Shown: positions 35,943 through 45,513 of the stretch, one piece after another
Layout of the letters: each line of letters opens with the position of its first letter
Position numbering within the stretch: position 1 is the first letter of the stretch
From: Ceratorhiza oryzae-sativae
Lineage: Eukaryota; Basidiomycota; Agaricomycetes; Cantharellales; Ceratobasidiaceae
Direction of reading: 5' to 3'
DNA length: 64,000 nucleotides
NCBI GenBank assembly: GCA_030998015.1
Contig: JARWMV010000245.1
Span: forward strand, 682,001 to 746,000
The notes under the pieces: generated by a model
The model's input: only the letters and a program-made list of their open reading frames with translations
Database searches by the model: none
What the model was told of the DNA's origin: nothing
Translations under genes and position numbers: made by a program

Positions 35943-37622
35943 TTAAGAAGATGCGCTGACGTCCGTTTTGGGCTTCTGAGGAGATGCGCCGCCCTGAATG
36001 GTACGGGTGATCATAGATAGAGCGCTCCCAGCAATGATTGGGCGGGAATGCGAGCGCTGGTGTCCGCGTGGAGATTGTGATGGTTGGGGGTGTGAATAAG
36101 AATGCTGGTGGCCGCTAAAACCTTGTCCTTGGGGACCATAGTACTGAGGTCCCATGTGATATCCTCCTTGTTGCGGCGCAAAATTTCCGTTTGGTCCATA
36201 TGGTGAAGGCGGCATGTACGGGGAGGGGGGCATATGCGGCGAAGGCGGCATATGAGGTGATGGCGGCATATGCATGGGCATTTGCCCTGGCTGTCCAAAC
36301 CCAGGACTTAATGCCATTCCCGGGCCACCACTGCCGTGCCTTCCACCCCTTCCACCTCGTCCCCGTGCTCCGCGTGGGCCATGCGTATTGGGTGCGCGGA
36401 TCGGACGAATGTGGGGCTCTTCTGGCTCCGGAAGCGGAGGGTCGTTGAGGGACGCAAATACCGGCTCCATCTCAGAGAGGTCAAGCCCCAGGCCGGTTGT
36501 AGACGTTGGAGAGTTATTGGCTTTGGCCTGCTCTTTATCCGTTGGATTCTGTGGAGGGATTTGGTCGTTGTTGGAGCTGACTGTGATATTGGGAGGGTCG
36601 TTGACGAATGACGCGCGGGAAGATGCACGCGTTCCTTCTTGGCGGCGTCGACCTCTAAGCGAAGGGGATGGCGCAGATGGCGTAACTGGACGGGAGGACG
36701 AGTGGCCATTTGCGCCTCCGCGGGTAGGAACTGAAAGGTTGTTGTTCCTGCCGTGTTCGCGAGCCTTGGAGTCCCGGCGTCTGTTGCCGTTGGGTTTGTT
36801 ATCTGTATGCGGCGCAGTGGGCTCTGCAATTACTGTAGTAACACCTGATCGCGTGGGCTGATCATCCGGCTTGTTGTTCTCGCCTTTATTTGCCACAGAT
36901 TCTTCCGGTTTGACAGCGTGAACGCCCCAATCGTCTAGATCGGGCAAGCTTCCGTCTTCAGTGTCTCCGGCCCAGTCAATCGCAGAAGGTGTGTAAGGTC
37001 TAGGAGTGGTCGGTGCAGAAGGGAGGTTCAGCGTCTTGAATTTGTCTGCCAAATCGCTAGTCCCGTTCGGAGTCGGTGACAAACCAAGACCAATATGAGG
37101 CGGGGCGTCTTTGGCCGTGTGGGAATCAGCCGACTCGGGCTCTTTGTCCTCTGCTGGCTGCTGCGAGACGCTCGGCGGGTTGTTGGCCTTGGAGGCGGGC
37201 GCCTTTCGACGCGATCCGGCCCTCTCTTTGCGTGGACGAGCGCCCTTGGAGTCCGGCTGAACCGGGGAATCGGGTTTGACGGATGCGGCAGGTGCAGCGT
37301 GTGCTTCTGGAGGCATGCTCAGACGATCAATCAGTTTCATACGCGGCGGGTCGGACGATTTGGCGGCTTCGGTTGTGGGAGCTGGAGCGGGGGCAGCAGC
37401 GGCCGGGGACGAGGTCTCGGTAGCTGCTTCGGCGGCGGGATCAGTCTGGTTAGCGGTGGACTGCTTTCGCCCTCCGGCTCCTCCCCTGCGACGTCCCTTG
37501 GCATTGCTGCGAGGACCGCGAGCGTTGGAGCCCGTGTTCGAGTCTTTGCTCGCCTGTCGGGCGGGAGCAGCTGAGGTGGGAGGTGCATTCGCCCATTGCG
37601 AAGCCGCAGTACCTTCAGACAT
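35943..37622 (-). CDS. Low-complexity RGG/Pro-rich protein, unrecognised
   Basis: Long single frame; start chosen at MSEGTAASQWANAPPTS (ATG 37620-37622) because upstream residues have no coding look. It is Ser/Pro/Ala/Asn-rich throughout, with RRRGGAGGRKQ near the N-terminus, an aromatic-acidic patch SAIDWAGDTEDGSLPDLDDWG (middle), and an RGG box (GPRGARGRGGRGGRHG). Next come four tandem MPPSP(H/Y) hexapeptides at about 36195-36265, then QGGYHMGPQYYGPQGQG and a conserved-looking end SRPIIAGSALSMITRTIQGG. RGG boxes and disorder suggest an RNA-binding or P-body/stress-granule component; this is inference only. Confidence 0.65.
   Translation of the reverse strand: MSEGTAASQWANAPPTSAAPARQASKDSNTGSNARGPRSNAKGRRRGGAGGRKQSTANQTDPAAEAATETSSPAAAAPAPAPTTEAAKSSDPPRMKLIDRLSMPPEAHAAPAASVKPDSPVQPDSKGARPRKERAGSRRKAPASKANNPPSVSQQPAEDKEPESADSHTAKDAPPHIGLGLSPTPNGTSDLADKFKTLNLPSAPTTPRPYTPSAIDWAGDTEDGSLPDLDDWGVHAVKPEESVANKGENNKPDDQPTRSGVTTVIAEPTAPHTDNKPNGNRRRDSKAREHGRNNNLSVPTRGGANGHSSSRPVTPSAPSPSLRGRRRQEGTRASSRASFVNDPPNITVSSNNDQIPPQNPTDKEQAKANNSPTSTTGLGLDLSEMEPVFASLNDPPLPEPEEPHIRPIRAPNTHGPRGARGRGGRGGRHGSGGPGMALSPGFGQPGQMPMHMPPSPHMPPSPHMPPSPYMPPSPYGPNGNFAPQQGGYHMGPQYYGPQGQGFSGHQHSYSHPQPSQSPRGHQRSHSRPIIAGSALSMITRTIQGGASPQKPKTDVSASS
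36195..36268 (-). repeat. Four 18-bp tandem coding repeats (MPPSPH/Y)
   Basis: Minus-strand reading gives four successive MPPSPH/MPPSPY hexapeptides, with third-position differences between units. It is an in-frame short tandem repeat inside the low-complexity gene and can vary in copy number without loss of frame. Confidence 0.8.
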
Positions 37623-37972
37623 AGCAAAGGGCGACTGCTCTGTCCATGTCAGACAGAGACGCGAGGGGGAAAAGCCATACTGACATGGGATCCTACGAAC
37701 TGATAACTGTGAAAGCTGGGTGGAGTCGTTAGTCGTCCGCCAGCGGGTAGATGCCTGGCAAGCAGCAACTATTAAGCCGAGTTGGACGTCAGCCGGGCAC
37801 ACAACTTACGTATCGTTCTGTCCACAACACACAAGTAGCTCAGGTCTTGTCCCGGTGCGAGAACCAGGAGGGGGCGTGAAGGTCGGCTGCAAGTCATCCG
37901 TCGGCGCTTCCAGCCCCATTCGTTGGGCTCTTCCCAAACAACCACAACAGTCCGGTTGCACGATACGCCACC
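37623..37972. promoter_or_regulatory. Divergent upstream region, RGG gene (-) / SmG (+)
   Basis: These 350 bp lie between divergent starts. Part may be a 5' non-coding exon of the RGG gene. No motif is claimed. Confidence 0.4.
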
Positions 37973-38314
37973 ATGTCTAAAGCGTCTCAGCCAGAGCTCA
38001 AGAAGGTACGTCTAGTGATATATCTGGCTATGCGACTTACCACATATACGATAGTTCATGGACAAACGCCTCTTCATTCACCTCCAGGGTGGACGCAGAA
38101 TCAGCGGCACCCTGCGCGGGTTTGATATCTTCTTGAATCTCGTCGTCGATGATGCTATTGAGGAGACAACACCAGCCGACAAACATCCTCTAGGCCAAGT
38201 GGTGCGTGTAATTTATGCTCCTACAATCAGGGCTAATGCCAATAATTTTGGCTCGTACAGGTTATCCGAGGGAACAGCGTCACGTCAATGGAGACGCTCG
38301 AATTTGCACGATAG
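37973..38314 (+). CDS. Small nuclear ribonucleoprotein SmG
   Basis: Subunit of the heptameric Sm ring on U1, U2, U4 and U5 snRNAs. Three exons join in phase: MSKASQPELKK; FMDKRLFIHLQGGRRISGTLRGFDIFLNLVVDDAIEETT with the Sm1 motif; and VIRGNSVTSMETLEFAR with the Sm2 motif IRGNS. The length is 77 codons or so, typical for SmG. The start sequence and FMDK match SmG better than LSm7. The stop TAG is at 38312-38314. Confidence 0.93.
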
Positions 38315-38660
38315 TCTTGTAGAAAGCCTGGGCACGGATGTATCTATACGAGTATGTGCTGCAGAGCTGACTGATTCCAATAAAAGAACGCGTACGCCGC
38401 TTGTTGCTCTCCATCTAGCCTGTTCACATCCTAAACCCGAAAAACGCAAGAAATTTGAGATTGGTCGACGGGTACGAGGTGTGTTTTTACGCATTGCTGC
38501 CTCGTGTTTCGTGTGTTGGCCAAACAAAACGCGTATACTAATATGTAGCAGCTAAGCGCGCTGAGCGGGCTACACGCCCGACAACCACCGTGGTGCGCCG
38601 TTGTGATTGGGATATTTTATACATTTGTATAGACTCGTGGTTACTCTTGCCTTATTCAAA

Positions 38661-39915
38661 ATGGCACACTCAATCTTTCCTCCTGGCCCGACTCGGCACC
38701 ACCTTCCCGATTTCAGATCGGTCGTCATCCAAGGTGACTACCCTCCCTCGGCTCCCATCCATTTGTGTCTGTCACATTTATCCTCTGGTGAGCTTCTCAT
38801 CTAATACATTCGTGTAGAACCGTATTTACGCGGATATAGTTTCTCCAAGCCACAAACCACTGCTGGTATCCTCTTCTCAAACATACTTGCAAAGCGAATT
38901 AGAAGCGTATAATGACGCATGGTTGGATGAGCATGCATGTCTGGGATCGACAGCGGAAAATTTGCATCAGATCGACATATTGTGAGCACCCATACTCCGT
39001 TACCGTCCTCTTTTCACTTACACTAGACCAATTCAGCTACCCGCCAACACACCAGCACCTTCGCCTCTTACTCTCTCGGCTTCGCACCTACTCCATCCCT
39101 AGTATAGACGCCGATCCAGAAGCAGACCATAATACACACCTGACCCGTGCACCAACCCTGCTTATCATGCATGAATTATCAAGATATTTTTTGTCTCCTC
39201 AATTATCGAACGATACAGATATTCAGGAGATTCAACTGTAAGCATGACCTTGTTTGGCTTATGGGTTAGCATTGAAGCGTCAGTAGACCGACTATATCTA
39301 CATATATGCAGTTAGTGATTGACGCTGTAGCGATGCTTCAGTTTCTTTCCAAGTCAGGGAGGTACGTATTACATTCGCTGGTATCAGCCGCGTAATTCTA
39401 GAGGGCCCTTAAATATATAGGACTCCTAGTCGACCACGGCTCGCGATCTTTGACAAGGAGCTTCCTAACCTAACCCTTCCGATTCTACGACCCATCAATT
39501 TAGCAGACATCAAAAACCTCCCCCAACAGCATAAAGCTCGGGTAACAGACGTATTACTACGATACATTGGATGGGTTGGGACCATCGAAAAAAGTGAGTA
39601 CTACAGTTTCAACTCTCGTCATGTCGTTGAGAGCTAACGCTGCAAATAGCTCACGAAGATGAAGACAAAACCGAAGAGATCGCATCTTCCCAGGACGAAG
39701 AGATTGAGATCGACCTCGCTATTCAAGATACTTGTAAAGAGCAAACAGTGCTGAAGAAGACGTATTTCAGGATGACACTTACTAAAAGTGCATACGCGAA
39801 TGCTGGAGCTGATATCCCTTGGGGGCAAGAGCAGACGTTTGAATGGTATTCATATCGAGACCCAGATCAGCGACCTTTCACACCCCAGCGGCGGACAATT
39901 GCTGTAATGGTTTAG
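38661..39915 (+). CDS. Unrecognised protein (multi-exon)
   Basis: Not recognised. The start MAHSIFPPGPTRHHLPDFRSVV is followed by exons reading PLLVSSSQTYLQSELEAYNDAWLDEH, HLRLLLSRLRTYSIPS, HELSRYFLSPQLSNDTDIQE, VIDAVAMLQFLSKSGR, RLAIFDKELPNLTLPILRPI and a long last exon (ATQ-like start THEDEDKTEEIASSQDEE) ending RTIAVMV at TAG 39913-39915. One junction near 38789-38818 is a base out of phase. The sequence is mixed alpha/beta without signal peptide or membrane span. The general plan, short helical segments then an acidic loop, fits no family I can name. Coding status is supported by splice signals and long clean frames. Confidence 0.55.
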
Positions 39916-40068
39916 ACCTTGTGTTCTCCATGTTGTGGCTATCCTAGCGTCATACAATACATTTATTGCTACCATATCTCAGCCACGCAGATTCTCTAAT
40001 CGCCACAGATAATTCACGTGCATGCGCCAAAGCTGTGTCAAACCGCCACCCCATCTTGATGTTGCTTC

Positions 40069-41656
40069 ATGTCAATCCTCCCACCTGAACTCTTGCTGAA
40101 AGTCTTGGAATTGCTCGATGACAAAAGTCTATTATTATGCTGTCTCACTTGCCGAGCCTGGTACACAACATGGAATACCACACTATGGGGTCGAATCACA
40201 TCGTTAGAGTTTCTATTTGAACGGCTGATGCCCGAAGATGTATTGGACCTAGCAGCCCATGCCTGTCCCCATGCACGTGGAACTTTTGCTACCTTTTGCA
40301 CGCCGATCTAATTGAAAGCAATTCATACACAGGATGAAGGCTCAATATACGAAGCTATAGGGCTTGCGATTCAATATTTTAGTCGCACCGGTATCGACTG
40401 GAATCACACACTTTCTAGGTTTTTTGATATGACCCAGCGTACTGCTCGGCTTGAGTTTTGCTCTAGCACCAGAGACCTTCTTTACATATTCTCCGTCTCC
40501 CGAGTGTGCCACCCTCAATTATTCGACTCGGCATTTCCAACACTTCAAGGTATCAACGCACATAGCTCCCTCTTGAATTTGCTGGTAGTTGACTGGTTCA
40601 TAGCACGTCCCAAAATGACTCATTTGGGTATTATACTTGGTATACGCAACTCACCCCGGTGGATCGCGACTAAAGGAGCACAGAGAGTCGAGGCATACAA
40701 ACAATGGCCGATCGGTCTGAAATCTTTATCCATATCCTTAAATCCACATTGGACTTGCCCGCGAGTTCGAAGTGCAGAGGTCGTTCAACTGCTGTCAGTC
40801 AGGGAATGGGAGACTCTTGAATTGTCCTCTGCTCTGGTTGGCCCCAAAACTCTAACTACCCTTGCCAAAATGAACTCGCTGAAAATCTTGACTGTAACCG
40901 GTTCTTGGAGCTCGTGGAAGTATTCCGAAGAGGACATACCATCGTTTCAGATGAATAATGTAGCAGAAGTGTTATTCAATTTGGAGCAAGGACGCAAAGG
41001 CAAAGGGCCTAACAGTGACCTTCTAGTCGGCATGCTTGCATTGATATGTCCAAACTTGAAGCGTGTGCGTATAACGCTAGCCTGTTTGGGTGATAAAACC
41101 ATAGGTTCGCCGCGGCCTCGTCCATCCGATTGACACACACCATTGATACTGTACCAGTCCCCGCCAGGCGCTCCACCAAGCTCTTCTCGGCTCCGCTTTT
41201 AACCCATTGAATATTTCGGCCAACTAAAAGATGCCAGACTACACTTACAGACGCCTTTGTAAACAAATTCATTCACACGTGGAAAGACTTGCATACACTC
41301 GACCTAGCTCCACGTTTACTGAAAACTCAAATCACACTTGACCAGCTCAATGCTCCTGAAGGGCGTGTGCCTTCACTTCACGTATTTCGTGTCCACCTAA
41401 ACTATCACCGACACTTGCAGAGAGCTACTCGCGGATGGGATCTTCATGGTGCTCCCATTGAAGTATGGGGGGCATACGAACCATCACGTTTCCACGAACA
41501 GTCTAGTGCACGTTTAAGCACATGGTTCCCCGGGCTAGAATATATTGAAACAAAGGGAGCTGCTCCTGAAAAGTGAGTAGGCCGTTGTGTCTGAGTTTGA
41601 GACCTAAAAAAGTACAATTTTATAGGGCGGGGACCATACCTCGGAGGATTGATTAG
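40069..41656 (+). pseudogene. F-box protein, tandem copy 1 (broken)
   Basis: An N-terminal F-box, MSILPPELLLKVLELLDDKSLLLCC with CRAWYTTWNTTLWGRI, is followed by a substrate-recognition region (FSRTGIDWNHTLSRFFDM, RSAEVVQLLSVREWETLELSS, LICPNLKRVRITLACLG, TWKDLHTLDLAPRLLKTQITLD). The exon plan matches the neighbouring copy at 42349-44304, showing tandem duplication. This copy carries two lesions: the first exon ends four bases longer than its twin, shifting phase into exon 2, and an in-frame TGA at 41208-41210 replaces a Leu codon of copy 2. Its last exon is also cut to a few residues (stop about 41656). F-box proteins recruit substrates to SCF ubiquitin ligases; this copy is probably dead. 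Confidence 0.7.
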
Positions 41657-42348
41657 TGGAGCGAGATGCCAGTGTTTAGGACACGTTTCCACGCATGGCG
41701 TACAGCGGCAACGATGTTCCAAATCTTTGCCGGGGTTTTCCTGTAAAATGTCCGTTTCTGAATATTTTAATTTGATGATGCTTGACACAATTATGCGTGG
41801 GATCAAACTCACTACGCTAAAGCTTAGTTCGCTAAATATATCCTAATACAGAAAATTATGCGTTAGCTTTATGCTGCGCATGGTTCGAGTCAATTTTAGT
41901 TCAAGACTCCGTCCCATCTTAATCCATGATTTTTTTGGTGGGGAATCTCTACAGTTCAACTCGCTCAGCTCTACGAACGTGACATTTGGGTTATTCTGAT
42001 GGAGCATTTATGTGCAGGTATCACCTGTTTGTGGCCTGAACGCTGGCCTTGCCAGACCAATGTTCCGATCGTCGCATAATATCCACGTGCACATCCCGTC
42101 CGCTCCCTACCTCCGTGTCTTTGACATAGCATCCCCACATAACCCCCGATATGCTTCCCATGTCCTTGCTAGTGTCTCTCTTGTTTCTTACATGTGCTGT
42201 CGCCAACCAGCCTTGGGTTCGGCCTAATCGCGGTTCGACCGATGTGTTCATGTAGCGGTATATAAATTAATCGAAAAAATCCACGTGCACAAAAGCTGTG
42301 TTGAACATAGGAGGAATAAACCCTCTGAACCACCACCTAGTAGACCTC
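41657..42348. other. Intergenic between the F-box copies
   Basis: These 692 bp contain the promoter of copy 2. A CACGTGCA segment followed by AAAGCTGTGT near 42282-42299 recurs upstream of copy 1 (about 40016-40037), so the duplication included the promoter-proximal region. No other gene is seen. Confidence 0.5.
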
Positions 42349-44304
42349 ATGTCGGCTCTTCCCCCCGAACTATTGCGAGAGATCTTGGCATACGTTGATA
42401 ATAATGTTCTTTTGGCATGTTGTCTTGCCTGCCGAACTTGGCACCAGATGTGGAATCCCGTACTTTGGGGACGAATCGAATCGTTAGGGTTTCTGGTTGA
42501 GCGACTGCTGCCTGAAGATGACACGAAATCGGCCTCGTCCATTCGACCTCACGTGTGTGGTGATTACATATACCTTCCATTGAGTAACTGATTTTTGCAT
42601 AGGGCGATAAGGTTTTCGGCCTTGCTCCCCGCTACTCTAGCGGCACGAACGCCGATTGGGAGCATGCATTTTCTAGGTTTTTTGAGCTCACCCGGCATAC
42701 TCTTCGACTTTCATTCGATTTTGAAACCAAAAGCGCCCTTTCTATGCTCTCTGCCCTCCAAGCGTGTCACCCTCAGATATTTGAATCAAGTTTTCCGAGG
42801 CTACGAGCTATCGAAACCCATAAGCTCCTGTTGGATTTTTCAATAGTTCAATGGTTTATTGCCCGCCCTAGCGTGGTTCACTTAGGAATTAAACTCACTG
42901 CCAGCAACTCGTCACGATGGATTGCGACTAAGGGGGCGCGGAGGATGGAAGTATATAGACAATGTTCAATTGGCCTAGGATCTTTATCCTTATCCTTGAA
43001 CGACGAATTTAACTATCCGCGAGTTCGAAGTGCGGAAGTCGTGCAATTACTCTCAGTCGGGCAATGGACGACTCTTGAGCTGTCGTCTACTCTGGTTCGG
43101 CGTGCTGTGTTAACCACGCTAGCGGGAATGAACACCTTAAACAAATTGACTGTAACAGGGGCCTGGAACTCGTGGAAATATTCGGGGGAGGACGTGGCCG
43201 CATTTCAGATATTGAGTGTATCAGATGTGTTGTTTCACTTGAACGACCAAGAAGACGAGGAAGATCGAGTCGCTAATTATCACCTTATTGGATTCATCGC
43301 ATTGGCGTGCCCAAACCTAAAGCGGGCTCATATAAAGCTAAAGTGCCTTTCCTATAACATTAGAGGTCTGTGGTTGCACAACTTCAGCGTACACTATTTA
43401 CTTATGTTATGATAGTCCCGGCCTCGTGCTTTAACAAACTCCTTCCAGCTTTGTCGTTGACACATTTGACATTCCACCCAACCAGACAATGTCAGACTCG
43501 TCTTACAGACGCCTTTCTAAACAAGGCACTTTTAGCTTGGAAAGACTTGCACACCCTTGATTTAGCGCCACATTTACTCAAAACTCAAATAACCCTTGAC
43601 CGATTCAATCCCCCAAAACACGATGCAGTTTCGCTTCACATCTTTCGGGTTCGCTTGAATTATCGCCAACACTTTGAGAGAGCTGCTCGCGGGCGGATCC
43701 TTCGCAATGCACCGCCTGGATTTTGGAAGACAAACGGGCCTTTGCGTTTTCATGAGCTGGCCGTAACACATTTGAGAAAATGGTTTCCTGGACTGCAGGA
43801 CATTGAAACCATGGGACCTCCGCGTGAAAAGTGAGAACTATACAGCTTCTAGATGCAAGTTCGGGTTTGAATGCGATTTTAGGGTTCAATATACACTCCA
43901 ACCAATCGATGAAGATAGAACCGTGCCCCTGTTTGGTACAAGCATTCGCGCCTTCCGGGTGTTACAAACAATTACATTCAAGGACTCCCAAGCAGGGTAT
44001 GTTATCTTGGGAGTCATCCATCTGTGGCTATACGTTTTCGCCATTGTGGCTTTATCCGAACTGCTTAGTTGGGCAATTCTCTGGTAATTTTGAAATGATT
44101 ACCTGCCCACACCAATGCGAACATTCACCTCGCCTGCCAATTTATTTTATTTTATTTTGTAGAACTGACCTTGTTCGCGACTATCAACAAAATGTCGTTT
44201 CCCTGCCAATTTTATACCTGTATTCAAGCGAACCCCAAATCCCAAATGAACAATATGGGAGAATTTTTTATCAATGCTCTGAAGTACGCATAGAACAAAT
44301 GTAA
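42349..44304 (+). CDS. F-box protein, tandem copy 2 (appears intact)
   Basis: Substrate-receptor candidate for an SCF ubiquitin ligase. The F-box is at residues 1-50: MSALPPELLREILAYVDNNVLLACC and CRTWHQMWNPVLWGRI. Introns at about 42552-42600, 43366-43415, 43829-43881 and 43999-44161 join in phase. The body reads GDKVFGLAPRYSSG, DWEHAFSRFFELTRHTLRLSF, ALQACHPQIFESSFPRLRAIE, RSAEVVQLLSVGQWTTLELSS, LACPNLKRAHIKLKCLS, LHTLDLAPHLLKTQITLDRF, KWFPGLQDIETMG and VQYTLQPIDEDRTVPLFGTS, ending FYQCSEVRIEQM. The repeated LxxLxL spacing suggests irregular leucine-rich repeats. The N-terminal half matches copy 1 closely. Target unknown. Confidence 0.78.
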
Positions 44305-44344
44305 TACATCGGAAGCTCCTTATTTCACATCGCTACTCAAAAAT

Positions 44345-45513
44345 CTACTGCATCCTCCAGCCAAACATCCTCACAATACCCGGCCTGATCATACCATCCA
44401 GCATGTTCCACACCAATCCACTCGACTGCGCGTTCCTGTAGACATCTCCATTTGCAGACAGGCTACTGTCATCGTTGTAGAGTGATGAGCCTGTGCCAAC
44501 TTCCCCTCCGCCCGTGTTCGCGGAAATCAGTCTTGGCGAGCTGGCGCCGAAGACAGAGTACTATACGACCATCCATTAGTAACGCAAAATTCTATGTGTA
44601 GATGTTTTTACTTGCCATAACAACATAGTCGGCGTTGTCCAGAAAGTCCATCGCAGACCTCAAGAACCTGAGCTGTTGGTCGCGGTTCGCCGGTTGCTGA
44701 AGTGCAAACTCGGTGATAACAAGCTATCAATGGAATATGATTAGCACAGGGGTTAGGCGGGCGGGTATATGCGCACGTACTTTATAGTTTGGGAACCGAT
44801 TGTGCGCTTCCTGGACATGAGACCTGAATTCGTCGAAGTTGTGGCCATACCAATGGATATTGATATAATCGAAGTAGCATCTTCCATTACAAGCGTTGAT
44901 AAAGGCGGCCGCCCAATCGAGACCTTTTCCGGGATCTCGACTAGATGTTACCGATGGGATTGCTTTCTCTACAACAGAGGTTAGTTGGTGGCCAGAGGGG
45001 AGGAACGCGGAGACTAACTGATAGCAAGCGGGTTGATCCACCTCACATACCAGTCGGCCGCGGCCCAGGGCGAAATGCCATTGATGTCAGGTTCATTAAG
45101 TGAAAATACGGTGTTCCAGCCCTGTTGTGCTGCCCGTGCGTGAAGTTGTCCAATCGGGGATGAAGGAGAGTCCAGCGTGGCTTGAGTGCCAATAAAGTTA
45201 AGGCCGCTAAAATGCAGCTGTTTAGTTGAAATACAACGTTGAACAAAAATGAAAACCGAGAAACGTACTCAGTCTTACGAGGGCGCCAAGTTTCCCAGTT
45301 GTACATCCAGCTGACCTTGTCGCTGACAAGTCTCCCAGAGTCAAGGTTAGAATTTTCATTGTCTGTCACTCATCAAATAAGCCTCAGACAAGAGTCAGTG
45401 CACTGCGCAGACTTACACCAGGGCCATGCGATTCCACGTTTTCCCGCGAGGACAGCGGGCGTAGCAGTCAATAACGCTGCAGCAATGGTCACAAATCGAG
45501 ATAGAGAAGGCAT
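44345..45513 (-). CDS. GH128-like secreted glycoside hydrolase (Asl1-like catalytic core)
   Basis: Secreted glucanase of the Asl1/GH128 type, which cleaves beta-1,3-glucan in fungal walls. The start ATG 45511-45513 opens a signal peptide (MPSLSRFVTIAAALLTATPAVLA), then GKRGIAWPW at the mature start. Next come VSWMYNWETW, GLNFIGTQATLDSPSS, VFSLNEPDIN (acid/base Glu), YFDYINIHWYGHNFDEF, LVITEFALQQPA (nucleophile Glu) and DNADYVVMYSVFG. Introns at about 44606-44712, 44735-44790, 45010, 45215-45265 and 45365-45415 fit the reading. It ends WRMQ at TAG 44345-44347. The length is near 290 aa, normal for the family. No carbohydrate-binding domain or GPI signal is evident. Confidence 0.87.

Noticed and set aside
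36195..36268. Possible CRISPR-like array
   Set aside because: The repeats are short in-frame coding units without spacers, in a eukaryotic nuclear gene.
37095..37683. Plus-strand open frames over the RGG gene
   Set aside because: Shadows of the GC-rich low-complexity minus-strand gene, with Gly/Ser/Val bias and no start context.
43829..43850. A 22-nt intron in F-box copy 2
   Set aside because: Too short; a 52-nt intron ending at 43881 gives an in-phase join to VQYTLQPIDED and matches the acceptor position in copy 1.
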